Notes under the pieces: model-generated
Seen by the model: the letters and a program-made list of their open reading frames with translations, nothing else
What the model was told of the DNA's origin: nothing
Databases searched by the model: none
Part shown: one piece after another, positions 35,021 to 44,719 of the stretch
Layout: the number at the start of each line of letters is the position of its first letter
Numbering within the stretch: position 1 is the first letter of the stretch
Assembly: GCF_003337245.1 (NCBI RefSeq)
Contig: NZ_QPJE01000014.1
Span: 1-60,033, forward strand
Source of the DNA: Halanaerobium sp. MA284_MarDTE_T2
GTDB taxonomy: Bacteria > Bacillota > Halanaerobiia > Halanaerobiales > Halanaerobiaceae
Direction of reading: 5' to 3'
Length of the DNA stretch: 60,033 nt
Translations under genes and position numbers: made by a program

Positions 35021-37564
35021 ATGAACTTAGATGAAATAAAAAATTTGCTAGAAAAAGAATTCAACCAAGCAACTAAAGAAAAGGAGCGTCATATCATTTT
35101 TTGGTATGACGCTAATGCTGCCTTTGTCGAAGAAATAAATAATTTAGAAATAGAAAATGCAGAGATCTGGAAGTTAAAAGATAATAATAACTTTAGAACT
35201 AAATATCAGCTGGAAGTTGAAGATACTAAATCAAATTATTTAATTTATTCCAGCCAAGCAAAACCAGAAAAAAAAGAAAACTGGCTTTTAGATATTTATA
35301 GATACTCACAGGAATTTACTGCCGATAAAACTACTTTAATAATGAGAGACTTTGGAGTAGAAGAAGAGTATATGCGGCCAGCATTTGAAAAACATGAAAA
35401 GTTTTTTAATAACAAACAAAGATATAACAGACTTAAAAATTATAATATAAAGGATTTTAATCAAGAAAAATTAGATATTGCAATCTTTTCAGCTTTAGCT
35501 AAACTAAAAACACCAAATTTAGAAAGAGCAGTAAAAGAACTTTTAAAAGATGTTTTAAATGAAGATAATAGTATCTGGGAGAAGTTAAATAAGTTCAGTT
35601 ATAGTCAAAGTATCTGGGACCTTATTTCCAAAAAATATGGGTATGTTAAAGAAGAAAAATCATTAAAACAGTTAATGCTGATGTTTTTAATCACTAATAT
35701 CAGACACAATCTAAAAAGAGATTTGCCAGAAAACTGGCAGAATGAATTATCTACAGAAGAGGCTAACTGTGTGGTCTTTTTGAGTAACTGGATGAACCAT
35801 GCTAAAGATTATAAAGAATTTGATCAAAAGGCAGATATGCTGCAGGAAGATTTAAGTCTAAAAGATTATTTGAAGAAATGGGATATTAATGATTATCTGC
35901 AGTGTGAAAGTTTTAGAGCTTTTGATGAAATGATTATTCAAAAAATAGTTGATAACTTAGTATCTGGTTCAGAAGAGTTTAATAATTTTAAAGAAATCAT
36001 TTCAATTCGTAAAACAAAACACTGGTATCAATATTTTAATAATACTTATCAGGCAATTGATTCTGCAATTGAGCTATTGAGACTAAAAAAAGAAGTTGGA
36101 GATATTCCACAACTAAAAGCTGAACAATTTTTTGAGAAATACAAAGAAGAATATTATCAATTTGATAAAGCCTACCGTCATTTTTATTTAGCCTATGATC
36201 AGGTAAAGAATAAAGGTATTCTAGCTGAATTAAAAGAAAGAATAGAAAATCTTTATTCTAACTGGTTTATCCAGGAATTATCAATCAAGTTTTCCAATAG
36301 TTTAGCTGATAAAGAAGAATGGAAGATCGGCTCTATAAAACAGCAGCAGAAATTTTATTACAATAATATTAGAAAGAAAATGGATAAAAAAGAAAGAACC
36401 TTTGTTATTATTTCAGATGGGTTTAGATATGAAGCAGCTCAAGAATTAAATGAGCAGCTGCAAAAAGAATTTAAATCACCAACAGAATTAATGGCCTATC
36501 AAGGCAGCATCCCCAGTGAAACAAGTTTAGGGATGGCCAGCCTACTTCCGAATAATAAAATTAATATTGATCAAGAATTTAATCAAGTTTTAGTAGATGG
36601 AATGCCTACTAATTCATCTAAAAATAGAGAAAAAGTTTTAAATTCATTTGTAGAAAAATCAGTCGTCTTAAGTGCTAAAGAATTATTGCAGATGACAAGA
36701 GAAGAAATGAGAAAAGTTATCTTTGGTAAAAACTTAGTTTATATCTATCATGATTTAATTGATACTATGGGAGAAAGCCACCAAACAGAACAAAAAGTCT
36801 TTGAAGCAGTTAATGATACTTTTGAAGATTTAAAAACATTGATTAATGCTTTAAAAAATAATGTTAGTGCCAGCAATATTTTTATTACTGCTGATCACGG
36901 TTTTATTTATAGAAGAAGAAAACTAGAAGCCAGTGATAAGACTAAACATAATGCAAAAGATTCTAATAAAGAAAGTAAACGCTATTTAATCAACAAAGAA
37001 AAGCAGGATGTAGATGGAGCTTTAACATTTAGCCTTAATTACTTAGCTGAAGATAATGACTTATATGTTTCAGTTCCCAGGGGAGCTAATAGATTCTCAA
37101 CTCGTGGAGGCAACCTAAACTATGTCCATGGAGGAGCTTCTTTACAGGAGATAGTTATACCTGTAATTAAGTTTAAGTACGACAGAAAGGGCAAATATAA
37201 AGCCTCTAAGGTAGATTTAAAACTAACTAATATCTCAAGAAAGATAACCAACAGCATCTTTAGATTAGAATTCTTTCAGACTGATCCTATAAGTGAAAAA
37301 ATAACTTCTCGTAAGGTATTAGCTTACTTTGTTGATGAGGAAGGAAATAAAATATCTAATGAGAACATTATTATTGCTGACAGCAAAGAAGAGGATGCTA
37401 AAAAGAGAAATTATAAAGAGAAGTTCACTCTCAAAAACCAGCAGTATGATGAAAATAAAGATTATTATTTAATACTTGAAGACCAGGATGAGTCAGTGGA
37501 GAAGATTTATGAAAAAATTGCTTATAAAATTAGTTTAGCAATAACTAATGATTTTGGATTTTAA
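35021..37564 (+). CDS. pglZ: BREX alkaline-phosphatase-fold protein PglZ
   Basis: 847 residues, matching type I BREX PglZ. The C-terminal half has the phosphatase-fold metal motifs: FVIISDGFRYEAAQELNEQL (~460), YQGSIPSETSLGMASLLP and IFITADHGFIYRRRKLE (~620), then VPRGANRFSTRGGNLNYVHG. The N-terminal half is helical. PglZ is required for BREX modification and defence in characterised systems. RBS GGGGTGA; preceded by pglX and followed after 30 bases by brxL. Confidence 0.95.
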   Translation: MNLDEIKNLLEKEFNQATKEKERHIIFWYDANAAFVEEINNLEIENAEIWKLKDNNNFRTKYQLEVEDTKSNYLIYSSQAKPEKKENWLLDIYRYSQEFTADKTTLIMRDFGVEEEYMRPAFEKHEKFFNNKQRYNRLKNYNIKDFNQEKLDIAIFSALAKLKTPNLERAVKELLKDVLNEDNSIWEKLNKFSYSQSIWDLISKKYGYVKEEKSLKQLMLMFLITNIRHNLKRDLPENWQNELSTEEANCVVFLSNWMNHAKDYKEFDQKADMLQEDLSLKDYLKKWDINDYLQCESFRAFDEMIIQKIVDNLVSGSEEFNNFKEIISIRKTKHWYQYFNNTYQAIDSAIELLRLKKEVGDIPQLKAEQFFEKYKEEYYQFDKAYRHFYLAYDQVKNKGILAELKERIENLYSNWFIQELSIKFSNSLADKEEWKIGSIKQQQKFYYNNIRKKMDKKERTFVIISDGFRYEAAQELNEQLQKEFKSPTELMAYQGSIPSETSLGMASLLPNNKINIDQEFNQVLVDGMPTNSSKNREKVLNSFVEKSVVLSAKELLQMTREEMRKVIFGKNLVYIYHDLIDTMGESHQTEQKVFEAVNDTFEDLKTLINALKNNVSASNIFITADHGFIYRRRKLEASDKTKHNAKDSNKESKRYLINKEKQDVDGALTFSLNYLAEDNDLYVSVPRGANRFSTRGGNLNYVHGGASLQEIVIPVIKFKYDRKGKYKASKVDLKLTNISRKITNSIFRLEFFQTDPISEKITSRKVLAYFVDEEGNKISNENIIIADSKEEDAKKRNYKEKFTLKNQQYDENKDYYLILEDQDESVEKIYEKIAYKISLAITNDFGF

Positions 37565-37594
37565 TATACTTTAATCTTTAAAGAAGGTGAATTT

Positions 37595-39628
37595 ATGGAA
37601 GACTTTCTAAATGATAAATTAAATAAAGTATTTTCAGGTCGAGTAGTAAGAAAAGACCTTACTCAAAAAATAAAAGAAGGAGCTAATGTTCCAGTTTATG
37701 TTTTAGAATACTTACTTGGAATGTATGCTGCTACAGATGATGAAGATAGTATAGAAGAAGGAGTTCAGAGGGTAAAAGATATTTTATCCTCTAACTTTGT
37801 TCGGCCTGATGAAGCTGAAAAGATAAAATCAAAAATTAGAGAAAATGCTGTTTATACGGTAATAGATAAAGTAACTGTTAAATTAAATGAGAAAAAGGAT
37901 GAATATCAGGCCAGATTTTCTAATCTGGGAATTAGTGGGGTTACTATATCTAGTAATTTTGTCAAGCAGTATAATAAGCTTCTTTCTGGTGGTATCTGGT
38001 GTATTTTAAAGATGGAGTATTTTTTTGATGAAGAAGCTAAAGATAGAAATCCCTTTGGTATAAAAACTCTTACTCCTATTCAGATGCCTAATATGGATTT
38101 AAGTGAGATATTTGATGGTAGAAACGAATTTACTAAAGATGAGTGGATGGATGCTTTAATTAGATCGGTTGGTTTAGAGCCAACTCAATTTGAAAATGAA
38201 GCTAAATGGCATCTATTAGAAAGATTAGTTCCCTTAGTAGAGAATAATTATAATTTAGTCGAATTAGGGCCAAGAGGCACGGGTAAATCTCATATTTATA
38301 AAGAAATATCTCCCAATACAATTTTAGTATCTGGTGGCCAGAGTACAGTAGCAAATCTATTTTATAATATGAATACCAGGAAAATTGGTTTAGTAGGGCT
38401 TTGGGATACTGTAGCTTTTGATGAAGTTGCAGGTATCAAGTTTAAAGATAAAGATGGAATTCAGATTTTAAAAGACTTTATGGCTTCTGGTTCTTTTGCC
38501 CGTGGTAGAGAAGAAAAGAGTGCTAATGCTTCCATGGTTTATATCGGTAATATTAATCAGGATGTAAAAGTTCTTTTAAAAACTTCTCATCTATTTGATC
38601 CATTTCCCGATGAAATATCTTATGATTCAGCCTTTTTTGATAGAATTCACTACTATCTGCCTGGTTGGGAAATTCCTAAAATGAGGCCAGAGTATATTAC
38701 TGATCAATATGGGTTTATCAGTGATTATTTATCTGAATTTTTTAAAGAGATGAGGAAGTTCTCCTATTCGGATTCTATTGATAAACACTTTAAGTTAGGA
38801 AATAATTTAAACCAAAGAGATGTCATAGCTGTCAGAAAAACAGTTTCTGGTTTAATAAAACTTATATATCCCAATGGTAATTTTAATAAAGAAAATTTAG
38901 AAGAAATTTTACAATATGCTCTTGTAGGTAGAAGAAGAGTTAAAGAACAGCTTAAAAAAATAGGAGGAATGGAATTTTATGATGTACATTTTTCCTATAT
39001 TGATACTGAAAGTAATGAAGAGGAGTTTGTTTCAGTACCTGAACAGGGTGGAAACAAGTTAATTCCTGAAGGCCAGGGTAAACCAGGTCATGTTTATACT
39101 GTAGGTGATACTGAATCTGGTATTATTGGTGTTTATAAGATTGAAGTTGAAGTAGTAAGTGGTAAAGGTAAGTTTACTAAATCAGGTTTGAGTTCAAATA
39201 GATTGGCCAGAGAAAATATTGATATGGCTTTCAATTATTTTAAGGCTAATTCAAAAAGTATCAGTAATAGTATCAGCATCTCAAAAAACAATTATCTGCT
39301 TCATATACAGGATTTACAGGGGGTGGGATTAACACCAGAGTTAACCCTTGCTGCCTTTGTTGCTATGTGTTCTGGAGCTATGCAGAGGCCTGTGCAGGAG
39401 AGAATGGTTATTTTAGGTTCGATGAGTATTGGGGGAACAATTAAAAAAGTATCTTCATTAGCTAATGTGTTACAGGTTGCTTTTGATGCAGGAGCAAAAA
39501 AAGTATTATTGCCAATGTCATCTGCTTCAGATATTTCTACAGTGCCTTCAGAACTATTTGCTAAATTCCAGATTTCTTTTTATGAAGATCCTATTGATGC
39601 AGTTTATAAGGCTTTGGGTGTGGGGTAG
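37595..39628 (+). CDS. brxL: BREX Lon-like AAA+ protein BrxL
   Basis: 677 residues. The AAA+ ATPase part has Walker A ELGPRGTGKSHIYKE (~225) and Walker B VAFDEVAGIKFKDKDG (~275). The C-terminal Lon-protease-like domain (~530-677) includes AMCSGAMQRPVQERM, SIGGTIKKVSSLANVL and AGAKKVLLPMSSASDI. BrxL closes the canonical type I order brxA-B-C-pglX-pglZ-brxL. In studied systems it is needed for phage restriction but not methylation. RBS AAAGAAGGTGA. Full length. Confidence 0.95.
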   Translation: MEDFLNDKLNKVFSGRVVRKDLTQKIKEGANVPVYVLEYLLGMYAATDDEDSIEEGVQRVKDILSSNFVRPDEAEKIKSKIRENAVYTVIDKVTVKLNEKKDEYQARFSNLGISGVTISSNFVKQYNKLLSGGIWCILKMEYFFDEEAKDRNPFGIKTLTPIQMPNMDLSEIFDGRNEFTKDEWMDALIRSVGLEPTQFENEAKWHLLERLVPLVENNYNLVELGPRGTGKSHIYKEISPNTILVSGGQSTVANLFYNMNTRKIGLVGLWDTVAFDEVAGIKFKDKDGIQILKDFMASGSFARGREEKSANASMVYIGNINQDVKVLLKTSHLFDPFPDEISYDSAFFDRIHYYLPGWEIPKMRPEYITDQYGFISDYLSEFFKEMRKFSYSDSIDKHFKLGNNLNQRDVIAVRKTVSGLIKLIYPNGNFNKENLEEILQYALVGRRRVKEQLKKIGGMEFYDVHFSYIDTESNEEEFVSVPEQGGNKLIPEGQGKPGHVYTVGDTESGIIGVYKIEVEVVSGKGKFTKSGLSSNRLARENIDMAFNYFKANSKSISNSISISKNNYLLHIQDLQGVGLTPELTLAAFVAMCSGAMQRPVQERMVILGSMSIGGTIKKVSSLANVLQVAFDAGAKKVLLPMSSASDISTVPSELFAKFQISFYEDPIDAVYKALGVG

Positions 39629-39659
39629 AATCAAATTAATATAAATTGGGGGATTATAG

Positions 39660-39900
39660 ATGAGTAATAATATTGATAAATCTAAATTAGTTTATGTTAA
39701 CATAGTCTGGATGAAATATTATAGGGGTCTAAAAAATAATGACAAAATTAATCCAGAATCAGGTGGAGGATCTCATCCACAAAAACATTTAGATGCTTTA
39801 GAAAAAACTAAATTTAAAAGATCATTTTGAAGATACTGACGGTGAAAAGAGCCTTAAACTGGCTAATTTGAATATATTTAAATCAGAAAGAAGGAAAAAT
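39660..39900 (+). pseudogene. degenerate small gene after brxL
   Basis: ATG 39660 with GGGGGA upstream opens a 56-codon frame ending at TGA 39828: SKLVYVNIVWMKYYRGLKN, NPESGGGSHPQKH. A second frame with no start then reads LKDHFEDTDGEKSLKLANLN up to the start of the next gene. This looks like a gene of the type whose N-terminus is VNIxWMKxYxG..DxIxGGG, reduced by an internal deletion and frameshift. The intact family is not known to me by function. A 56-residue peptide could still be made from the first part. Confidence 0.45.
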
Positions 39901-39901
39901 C

Positions 39902-40987
39902 ATGAATGAAACTCGCTTAAAAGAACATATAAAAAAATATAACGAAAAAGTTAACAGTTCACCAGAAATAGTTAATGAAGATCTTTTAGAACAAGATCAG
40001 CGGATAAAATATTATCATTCTTGGACTAAAGATAAAATATTAGAAATGACAAGAGAAGATCTATACAAATTTTTCTCTAAACTCTGGGCCATGGTAATCT
40101 GGGGTAATAAAAAATATGCTGTAGATAAAATAATTGATGGTAATGGAATTGATAAATTGAAATCAAGAATGGCAGAGTTTTTGTGGAGTGAAAGAGATAT
40201 AGAAAAGCGATGGGATAAATTCAGAAAAGATATGAAAGGTTTTGGTCCAGCTATTATGAGTGAACTTTTATGTCATTTTCATCCTGATAAATATATAATT
40301 TGGAACAGCAAAACTTTGACAGGTTTAAACTACTTAGGGCTAGATGATCTTCCAAAATACAATTATCAACTTGATGGTAAAAAATATAAAGAAATTTGTC
40401 AAATAGAACAAAAAATTGCTGAATTTTTAGAAAGAGGAAGTGAACTTAAAGATGTTAATTTATTAACTGTCAATTATTTCATTTGGGACGAATTGCAGAT
40501 AAAAACTGCTGTTGAAACAGATACTCCAGAAGATGATGAAGAATTAGCTAAAATAACAGAGGAGGACAAGCGAGGCTTTGTTCATGATGAGATCAAAGAA
40601 AAATTAGCTGAAATTGGTGAGTGGTTAGGATTTAAAACTTATACTGAAACCAGGGTGGCTTCTGGTTCTGTTGTAGATACAGTTTGGGAATCTACTGTTG
40701 GTAATATGGGCCGTATTATATATGTTTTTGAAGTCCAGACTAAAGGTTCTATTGATAGTTTATCAATGAATTTACTTAAATCCTTAAATAATCCTGCAGT
40801 TCAAGGAGTTATAGCAGTTTCTGATCCTAAACAATTAGAAAAAATCAAAAAGAATGTTGCTGATATATCAACTTTAGAAAACAAATTAAAGTTCTGGAAT
40901 TATACTGAGGTTTTAGATAATCATGAAAGATTAGCCAGGGTAAATGAATCTATCAATAAGCTTGGTTTAGTACCAGAAGGATTTTAA
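39902..40987 (+). CDS. HhH-like / PD-(D/E)XK-like protein preceding mcrBC
   Basis: 361 residues. I do not know a named family. Residues ~100-150 (FRKDMKGFGPAIMSELLCHF, HPDKYIIWNSKTLTGLNYLG) resemble a helix-hairpin-helix DNA-glycosylase-like fold. Residues ~235-320 resemble a PD-(D/E)XK nuclease: EWLGFKTYTETRVASGSVVD, TVWES, then IIYVFEVQTKG. The Asp/E-x-Q substitution means nuclease activity is uncertain. It starts one base after the pseudogene with RBS AAGAAGG and is followed by mcrB after 25 bases, so it is probably part of the McrBC operon, perhaps as an additional sensor or effector. Confidence 0.55.
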   Translation: MNETRLKEHIKKYNEKVNSSPEIVNEDLLEQDQRIKYYHSWTKDKILEMTREDLYKFFSKLWAMVIWGNKKYAVDKIIDGNGIDKLKSRMAEFLWSERDIEKRWDKFRKDMKGFGPAIMSELLCHFHPDKYIIWNSKTLTGLNYLGLDDLPKYNYQLDGKKYKEICQIEQKIAEFLERGSELKDVNLLTVNYFIWDELQIKTAVETDTPEDDEELAKITEEDKRGFVHDEIKEKLAEIGEWLGFKTYTETRVASGSVVDTVWESTVGNMGRIIYVFEVQTKGSIDSLSMNLLKSLNNPAVQGVIAVSDPKQLEKIKKNVADISTLENKLKFWNYTEVLDNHERLARVNESINKLGLVPEGF

Positions 40988-41012
40988 ATAATTTTTGAAA
41001 GGAGTATAAATT

Positions 41013-42863
41013 ATGGCCCGTTATTCTAACTGTCCTCAAAGTTACGAAGTTTTTTCAGATTTTATGGATAGATGTCTTTTAAATGATCAAAGTTTAATCT
41101 GGCCTGAAAAAAATGTCTGGACTTTAGAAAACTTGAAGAAAATAAAGGTTAATTTTATAGATAATCCAATTATGGGTGGTGAATTTTGGGATAAACTTTT
41201 TAACCAATTTTCTGATTTGAATGATGACTGCTGGCGTATTTTGGCAGATGCATTTTTTGTCTATACGTTGCCTTCAACTTATATGAAACCAGAAAAGAAA
41301 TATGAATATATAAATAAGGTGTGTGAGCAGAGGAATTTAGAATTACCTGATTTTAAAGAGGATATGTGGGATGTTTTAAACCAGGGTTTTACAAGAACAG
41401 CTATTCAATATCATCAGAAATATAAACAGCTCTGGGTAATTTTTCTTTTTGCAATTAAAGTCAAGGAAAAAGAAGACAGAACAGAATTTTTAGATGATCA
41501 TTTAGCAGTAAGAGAAGAGTTATATAAGATAATTGATGATATTAATCCTAATGATAGATCTTACGGTATGTTAAACGCCATTTTACATTTAGGCTATCCA
41601 GAAAAATATGAAAGAATGATCAGTCTAAGTAATAAAAAGAAGGCTGTTAAATATTATGAAGATAAAATTAAAGATCAAATTGATTCCGAAGCTAATTTGG
41701 ACCAAAAGCTATTAGCTATTAGAAATTATCTAGAAGAAAAAGAATTAGTAGATGAAAAATTAAATTTTTATGCACCGCAATTCCAAGAGCGATGGAGAGG
41801 AAAAAATAAGGTAAAAGAGGAGAATGATGAGGAGTATACTACAGATGAGCAAGTGGAAGAAGATCCATTTTTAGATGAACTTGTTAAAACTTTAAGAAAT
41901 AAAAAGCAGATAATATTATATGGACCTCCTGGAACAGGAAAAACATATTATGCTAAAAAATTAGCTAGAGCCATAATTTCTCAGGATAATTTTGAAAAGG
42001 ATTATTCGCAATTAACTGCTTTAGAAAAAGATAAATTACAACTTGGAGCAGCTAAAAATAATGGTAATTCTCAAAAATATCTTCGTTTCTGTACTTTTCA
42101 TCCAGCTTATGGTTACGAAGAATTCATGGAAGGGTATAGACCGGCCTTATCAAAAACAGGAAAAGCTATTTTTGAACTACAGGATGGTATCTTTAAAAAA
42201 ATCTGTAATGATGCTAGAGAAAATCCAGAACAAACTTATGTTTTGATTATTGATGAAATTAATAGAGGAGATATTCCTAGAATTTTTGGGGAGTTAATTA
42301 CTCTTTTAGAAGCAGATAAAAGATGGAGCAAAAACAATGAAGAAGATTATATTTCACTTACTTTGCCAGCTTCTCAAGAAAACTTTACTGTTCCAGAGAA
42401 TGTTAACATCATAGCAACAATGAATACAGCAGATAAAAGTATTGCCTTATTAGATATTGCACTTAGAAGAAGATTTGGTTTTAGAGAATTACTACCTAAG
42501 CCTGAATTATTAGAAAATCAAACTATAGCAGGAATTAATTTATCAGAACTTTTAAATCATTTAAATAATAGGATAATAGAAAAAATAGACAAAAATTTAC
42601 AGATTGGACATTCATATTTAATGAAAAATGAAAAAGCAATTAAAACAGAAGAGCAGTTAATTAGTAGGATAAAAGATGAAATACTTCCACTGCTGCAGGA
42701 ATACTGTTTTGATGACTTTAGTACTTTAGAAGAAATATTGGGTCCTAAATTATTTAATTTAGAACAGGGTAGATTTAATGAAGAAATATTTTCTTCAGCA
42801 GGTAAAGAACTAATCTTAGATAGTTTAAAAAGCATATTAGCTGAGGAAAAAACAAATGAATGA
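41013..42863 (+). CDS. mcrB: McrB-type AAA+ GTPase of a modification-dependent restriction system
   Basis: 616 residues. Residues 1-290 are an N-terminal region without the DUF3578 sensor and without a family I recognise. The AAA+ part has Walker A IILYGPPGTGKTYYAKKLAR (~302), FCTFHPAYGYEEFMEGYRP, Walker B YVLIIDEINRGDIPRIFGEL (~410), and the GTP-specific signature IIATMNTADKSIALLD (~466) with RRRFGF. McrB translocates DNA as a GTP-driven hexamer with McrC. RBS GAAAGGAG. It overlaps the downstream mcrC by 8 bases. Confidence 0.92.
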   Translation: MARYSNCPQSYEVFSDFMDRCLLNDQSLIWPEKNVWTLENLKKIKVNFIDNPIMGGEFWDKLFNQFSDLNDDCWRILADAFFVYTLPSTYMKPEKKYEYINKVCEQRNLELPDFKEDMWDVLNQGFTRTAIQYHQKYKQLWVIFLFAIKVKEKEDRTEFLDDHLAVREELYKIIDDINPNDRSYGMLNAILHLGYPEKYERMISLSNKKKAVKYYEDKIKDQIDSEANLDQKLLAIRNYLEEKELVDEKLNFYAPQFQERWRGKNKVKEENDEEYTTDEQVEEDPFLDELVKTLRNKKQIILYGPPGTGKTYYAKKLARAIISQDNFEKDYSQLTALEKDKLQLGAAKNNGNSQKYLRFCTFHPAYGYEEFMEGYRPALSKTGKAIFELQDGIFKKICNDARENPEQTYVLIIDEINRGDIPRIFGELITLLEADKRWSKNNEEDYISLTLPASQENFTVPENVNIIATMNTADKSIALLDIALRRRFGFRELLPKPELLENQTIAGINLSELLNHLNNRIIEKIDKNLQIGHSYLMKNEKAIKTEEQLISRIKDEILPLLQEYCFDDFSTLEEILGPKLFNLEQGRFNEEIFSSAGKELILDSLKSILAEEKTNE

Positions 42864-44094
42864 TCTAAAAACAGTATATATATCGGAGTGGTCCAAATTA
42901 AGTGCAGAAGAATTGAGGGAAAAATATAATCTCAGACAGCTTGTTAACTCTGATTTTAAATTAATTAATGAAATAGAAAACAAATTAAAAATTAGACAGT
43001 TGAGTAATGGTATAGAGATAGAAAGTAATTCTTATGTAGGAGTAGTTAAATTAAATAACTTTCAAATCATAATTTCTCCTAAAATAACAAATTTTAATCT
43101 AGCTAAAATGATTGCCTTTGCTTATGATTTAGAAAGCATTGAAATATTAAATGAGCTTAATGAATTAGCAACTGATAAAGCAAATATTTCAGATATTATT
43201 TCTTTAATTTTTCTAAAAGAAACAGAAAATATATTTTATCAAGGTTTAAGAAAAAGATATCAGGAAAAAGAAGAAGATATAGCCTCCTGTAGAGGTAAAA
43301 TAAATTTTAATAAACTAGCTAAGAATTCTTCCTCTTCTGTAACACTACCTTGTAGATATCAGGAATTAACTGTTGATATAGAGGAAAATCAAATCATTTT
43401 GGCTGCTTTAAGATTATTATTAGCAAATACAAATAATAGAAAGTTAAAGAAAAAGTTAAATATTCTATTTTCTAAAATTAAAATTGAAGTCAGTTTAAGG
43501 TCATTATCTTATCAATTATTAACTAAAGGTTTAAATAATAGTGATCGTTTAAATAATAATTATAAGAATCTTTTTAGATTAGTTGAGTTGCTTTTAAGAA
43601 AAGAGGATTTTAATTTATTAGGGGAGCAAGATAATGACTTTCCAGGTTTTTTATTGGATATGAATCTTTTATTTGAAAGATTTTTAAAAAAATATTTTAA
43701 GAGTAAATTATCTCCAGGCGTTAAGGTTGAAGCTCAAAAGAGTTTAAAAAATAAATTTAGATCTGATAAATTATCATATAATTTAATTCCTGATTATCAG
43801 TTTTTTGAAGATGGAAAGTTAGTAAGAATAGCTGATGCCAAATATAAAAATTATGAGCAGAAAAAAGTGTCAGTTTCTGATTTATATCAGTTAACAGCTT
43901 ATGCATTAGCCAACAAAGGAAAGATTAATCAAGTTTACTTATTTTATCCAGGTTCTAAAATTGAATCTAAAACATTTTCACTTAATAATTTAGCTAGAGA
44001 TATCAAAGTTGAAATAATAGCTCAGGGATTGAATATTGAAAGGATTTTAGATGATATTGAAAATAAAAATTTGGATTTTAAATTATTTGATTAA
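42856..44094 (+). CDS. mcrC: McrC-type endonuclease subunit
   Basis: 412 residues. The C-terminal PD-(D/E)XK nuclease motif is clear: IPDYQFFEDGKLVRIADAKYK contains the Asp and the D-x-K of the active site (~312-328). Central residues LPCRYQELTVDIEENQIIL and FERFLKKYF are typical of McrC. McrC stimulates McrB GTPase and cuts DNA carrying modified bases. The gene overlaps mcrB and has no independent promoter, as in other mcrBC operons. Full length. Confidence 0.92.
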   Translation: MNDLKTVYISEWSKLSAEELREKYNLRQLVNSDFKLINEIENKLKIRQLSNGIEIESNSYVGVVKLNNFQIIISPKITNFNLAKMIAFAYDLESIEILNELNELATDKANISDIISLIFLKETENIFYQGLRKRYQEKEEDIASCRGKINFNKLAKNSSSSVTLPCRYQELTVDIEENQIILAALRLLLANTNNRKLKKKLNILFSKIKIEVSLRSLSYQLLTKGLNNSDRLNNNYKNLFRLVELLLRKEDFNLLGEQDNDFPGFLLDMNLLFERFLKKYFKSKLSPGVKVEAQKSLKNKFRSDKLSYNLIPDYQFFEDGKLVRIADAKYKNYEQKKVSVSDLYQLTAYALANKGKINQVYLFYPGSKIESKTFSLNNLARDIKVEIIAQGLNIERILDDIENKNLDFKLFD

Positions 44095-44107
44095 GAGGTG
44101 TATAATA

Positions 44108-44686
44108 ATGGATATTGCTAATGTTGCAAATGTCATTAATGATAAAAGCAAGGATTATAAAGTTGGAAATCTTCAATATTTTAGAAAAGAATATAAAGAT
44201 ATTCAACATCCAAATACATATAAATTATTTTCAAAAAGAACTATTATGGATGATGATCCTGATAACTCGTATATTTTTCATTCTGCTGGTAGAAAAGAAT
44301 TTCAAGTCAATGTAGGTTATGAAAAATTTAGAAATGAATTTAGAGCTGGTTTTGCTTTTTCTATAGAGCCAAGTAGATCTGTTACTGATCCAGTTTCAAT
44401 TTTTAAACCTAAAATAAAAATTTATAATAATTATATTGAAAAAAATCTTGATAAGTTTGATGATTTAATGATGTTTCATCATGATGAAGATTATAATAGG
44501 AGTTCTAATTATCCAATTGAAAAAATTGAAGATCATCTTATTGATCAAGGTATGTTTATATTTATGGGAACTATTTTCAAAAAAGAAGCTGATGAATTCT
44601 TAACTGAAAAAGAATATAAACATATTTTAAAGACATTAGATAGACTTTATGAGATCTATAAATATATTGAGAAAAGAGAATACTGA
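44108..44686 (+). CDS. uncharacterised protein after mcrC, sensor-domain-like
   Basis: 192 residues starting at ATG 44108, 8 bases after AAGAGGTG; upstream open frame belongs to mcrC. Features: RKEFQVNVGYEKFRNEFRAG, FAFSIEPSRSVTDPVSIF, DDLMMFHH and QGMFIFMGTIFKKE. The pattern F-R-x-G-x-A-F-S-x-E-P-S-R-S resembles the N-terminal domain of some HNH-type modified-DNA endonucleases, but no HNH follows here; this is a weak recollection. There is no catalytic motif. It lies 13 bases after mcrC and is likely cotranscribed, so it may be an accessory DNA-recognition factor or a truncated relic. Confidence 0.5.
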   Translation: MDIANVANVINDKSKDYKVGNLQYFRKEYKDIQHPNTYKLFSKRTIMDDDPDNSYIFHSAGRKEFQVNVGYEKFRNEFRAGFAFSIEPSRSVTDPVSIFKPKIKIYNNYIEKNLDKFDDLMMFHHDEDYNRSSNYPIEKIEDHLIDQGMFIFMGTIFKKEADEFLTEKEYKHILKTLDRLYEIYKYIEKREY

Positions 44687-44719
44687 GGTTAATAATAGAA
44701 AGTATCAAGGGGGGGATAT

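Noticed and set aside
26674-39628. BREX operon inactivated by frameshift
   Set aside because: All six genes are full length and end with family-typical C-termini, with short or overlapping junctions; no disruption was found.
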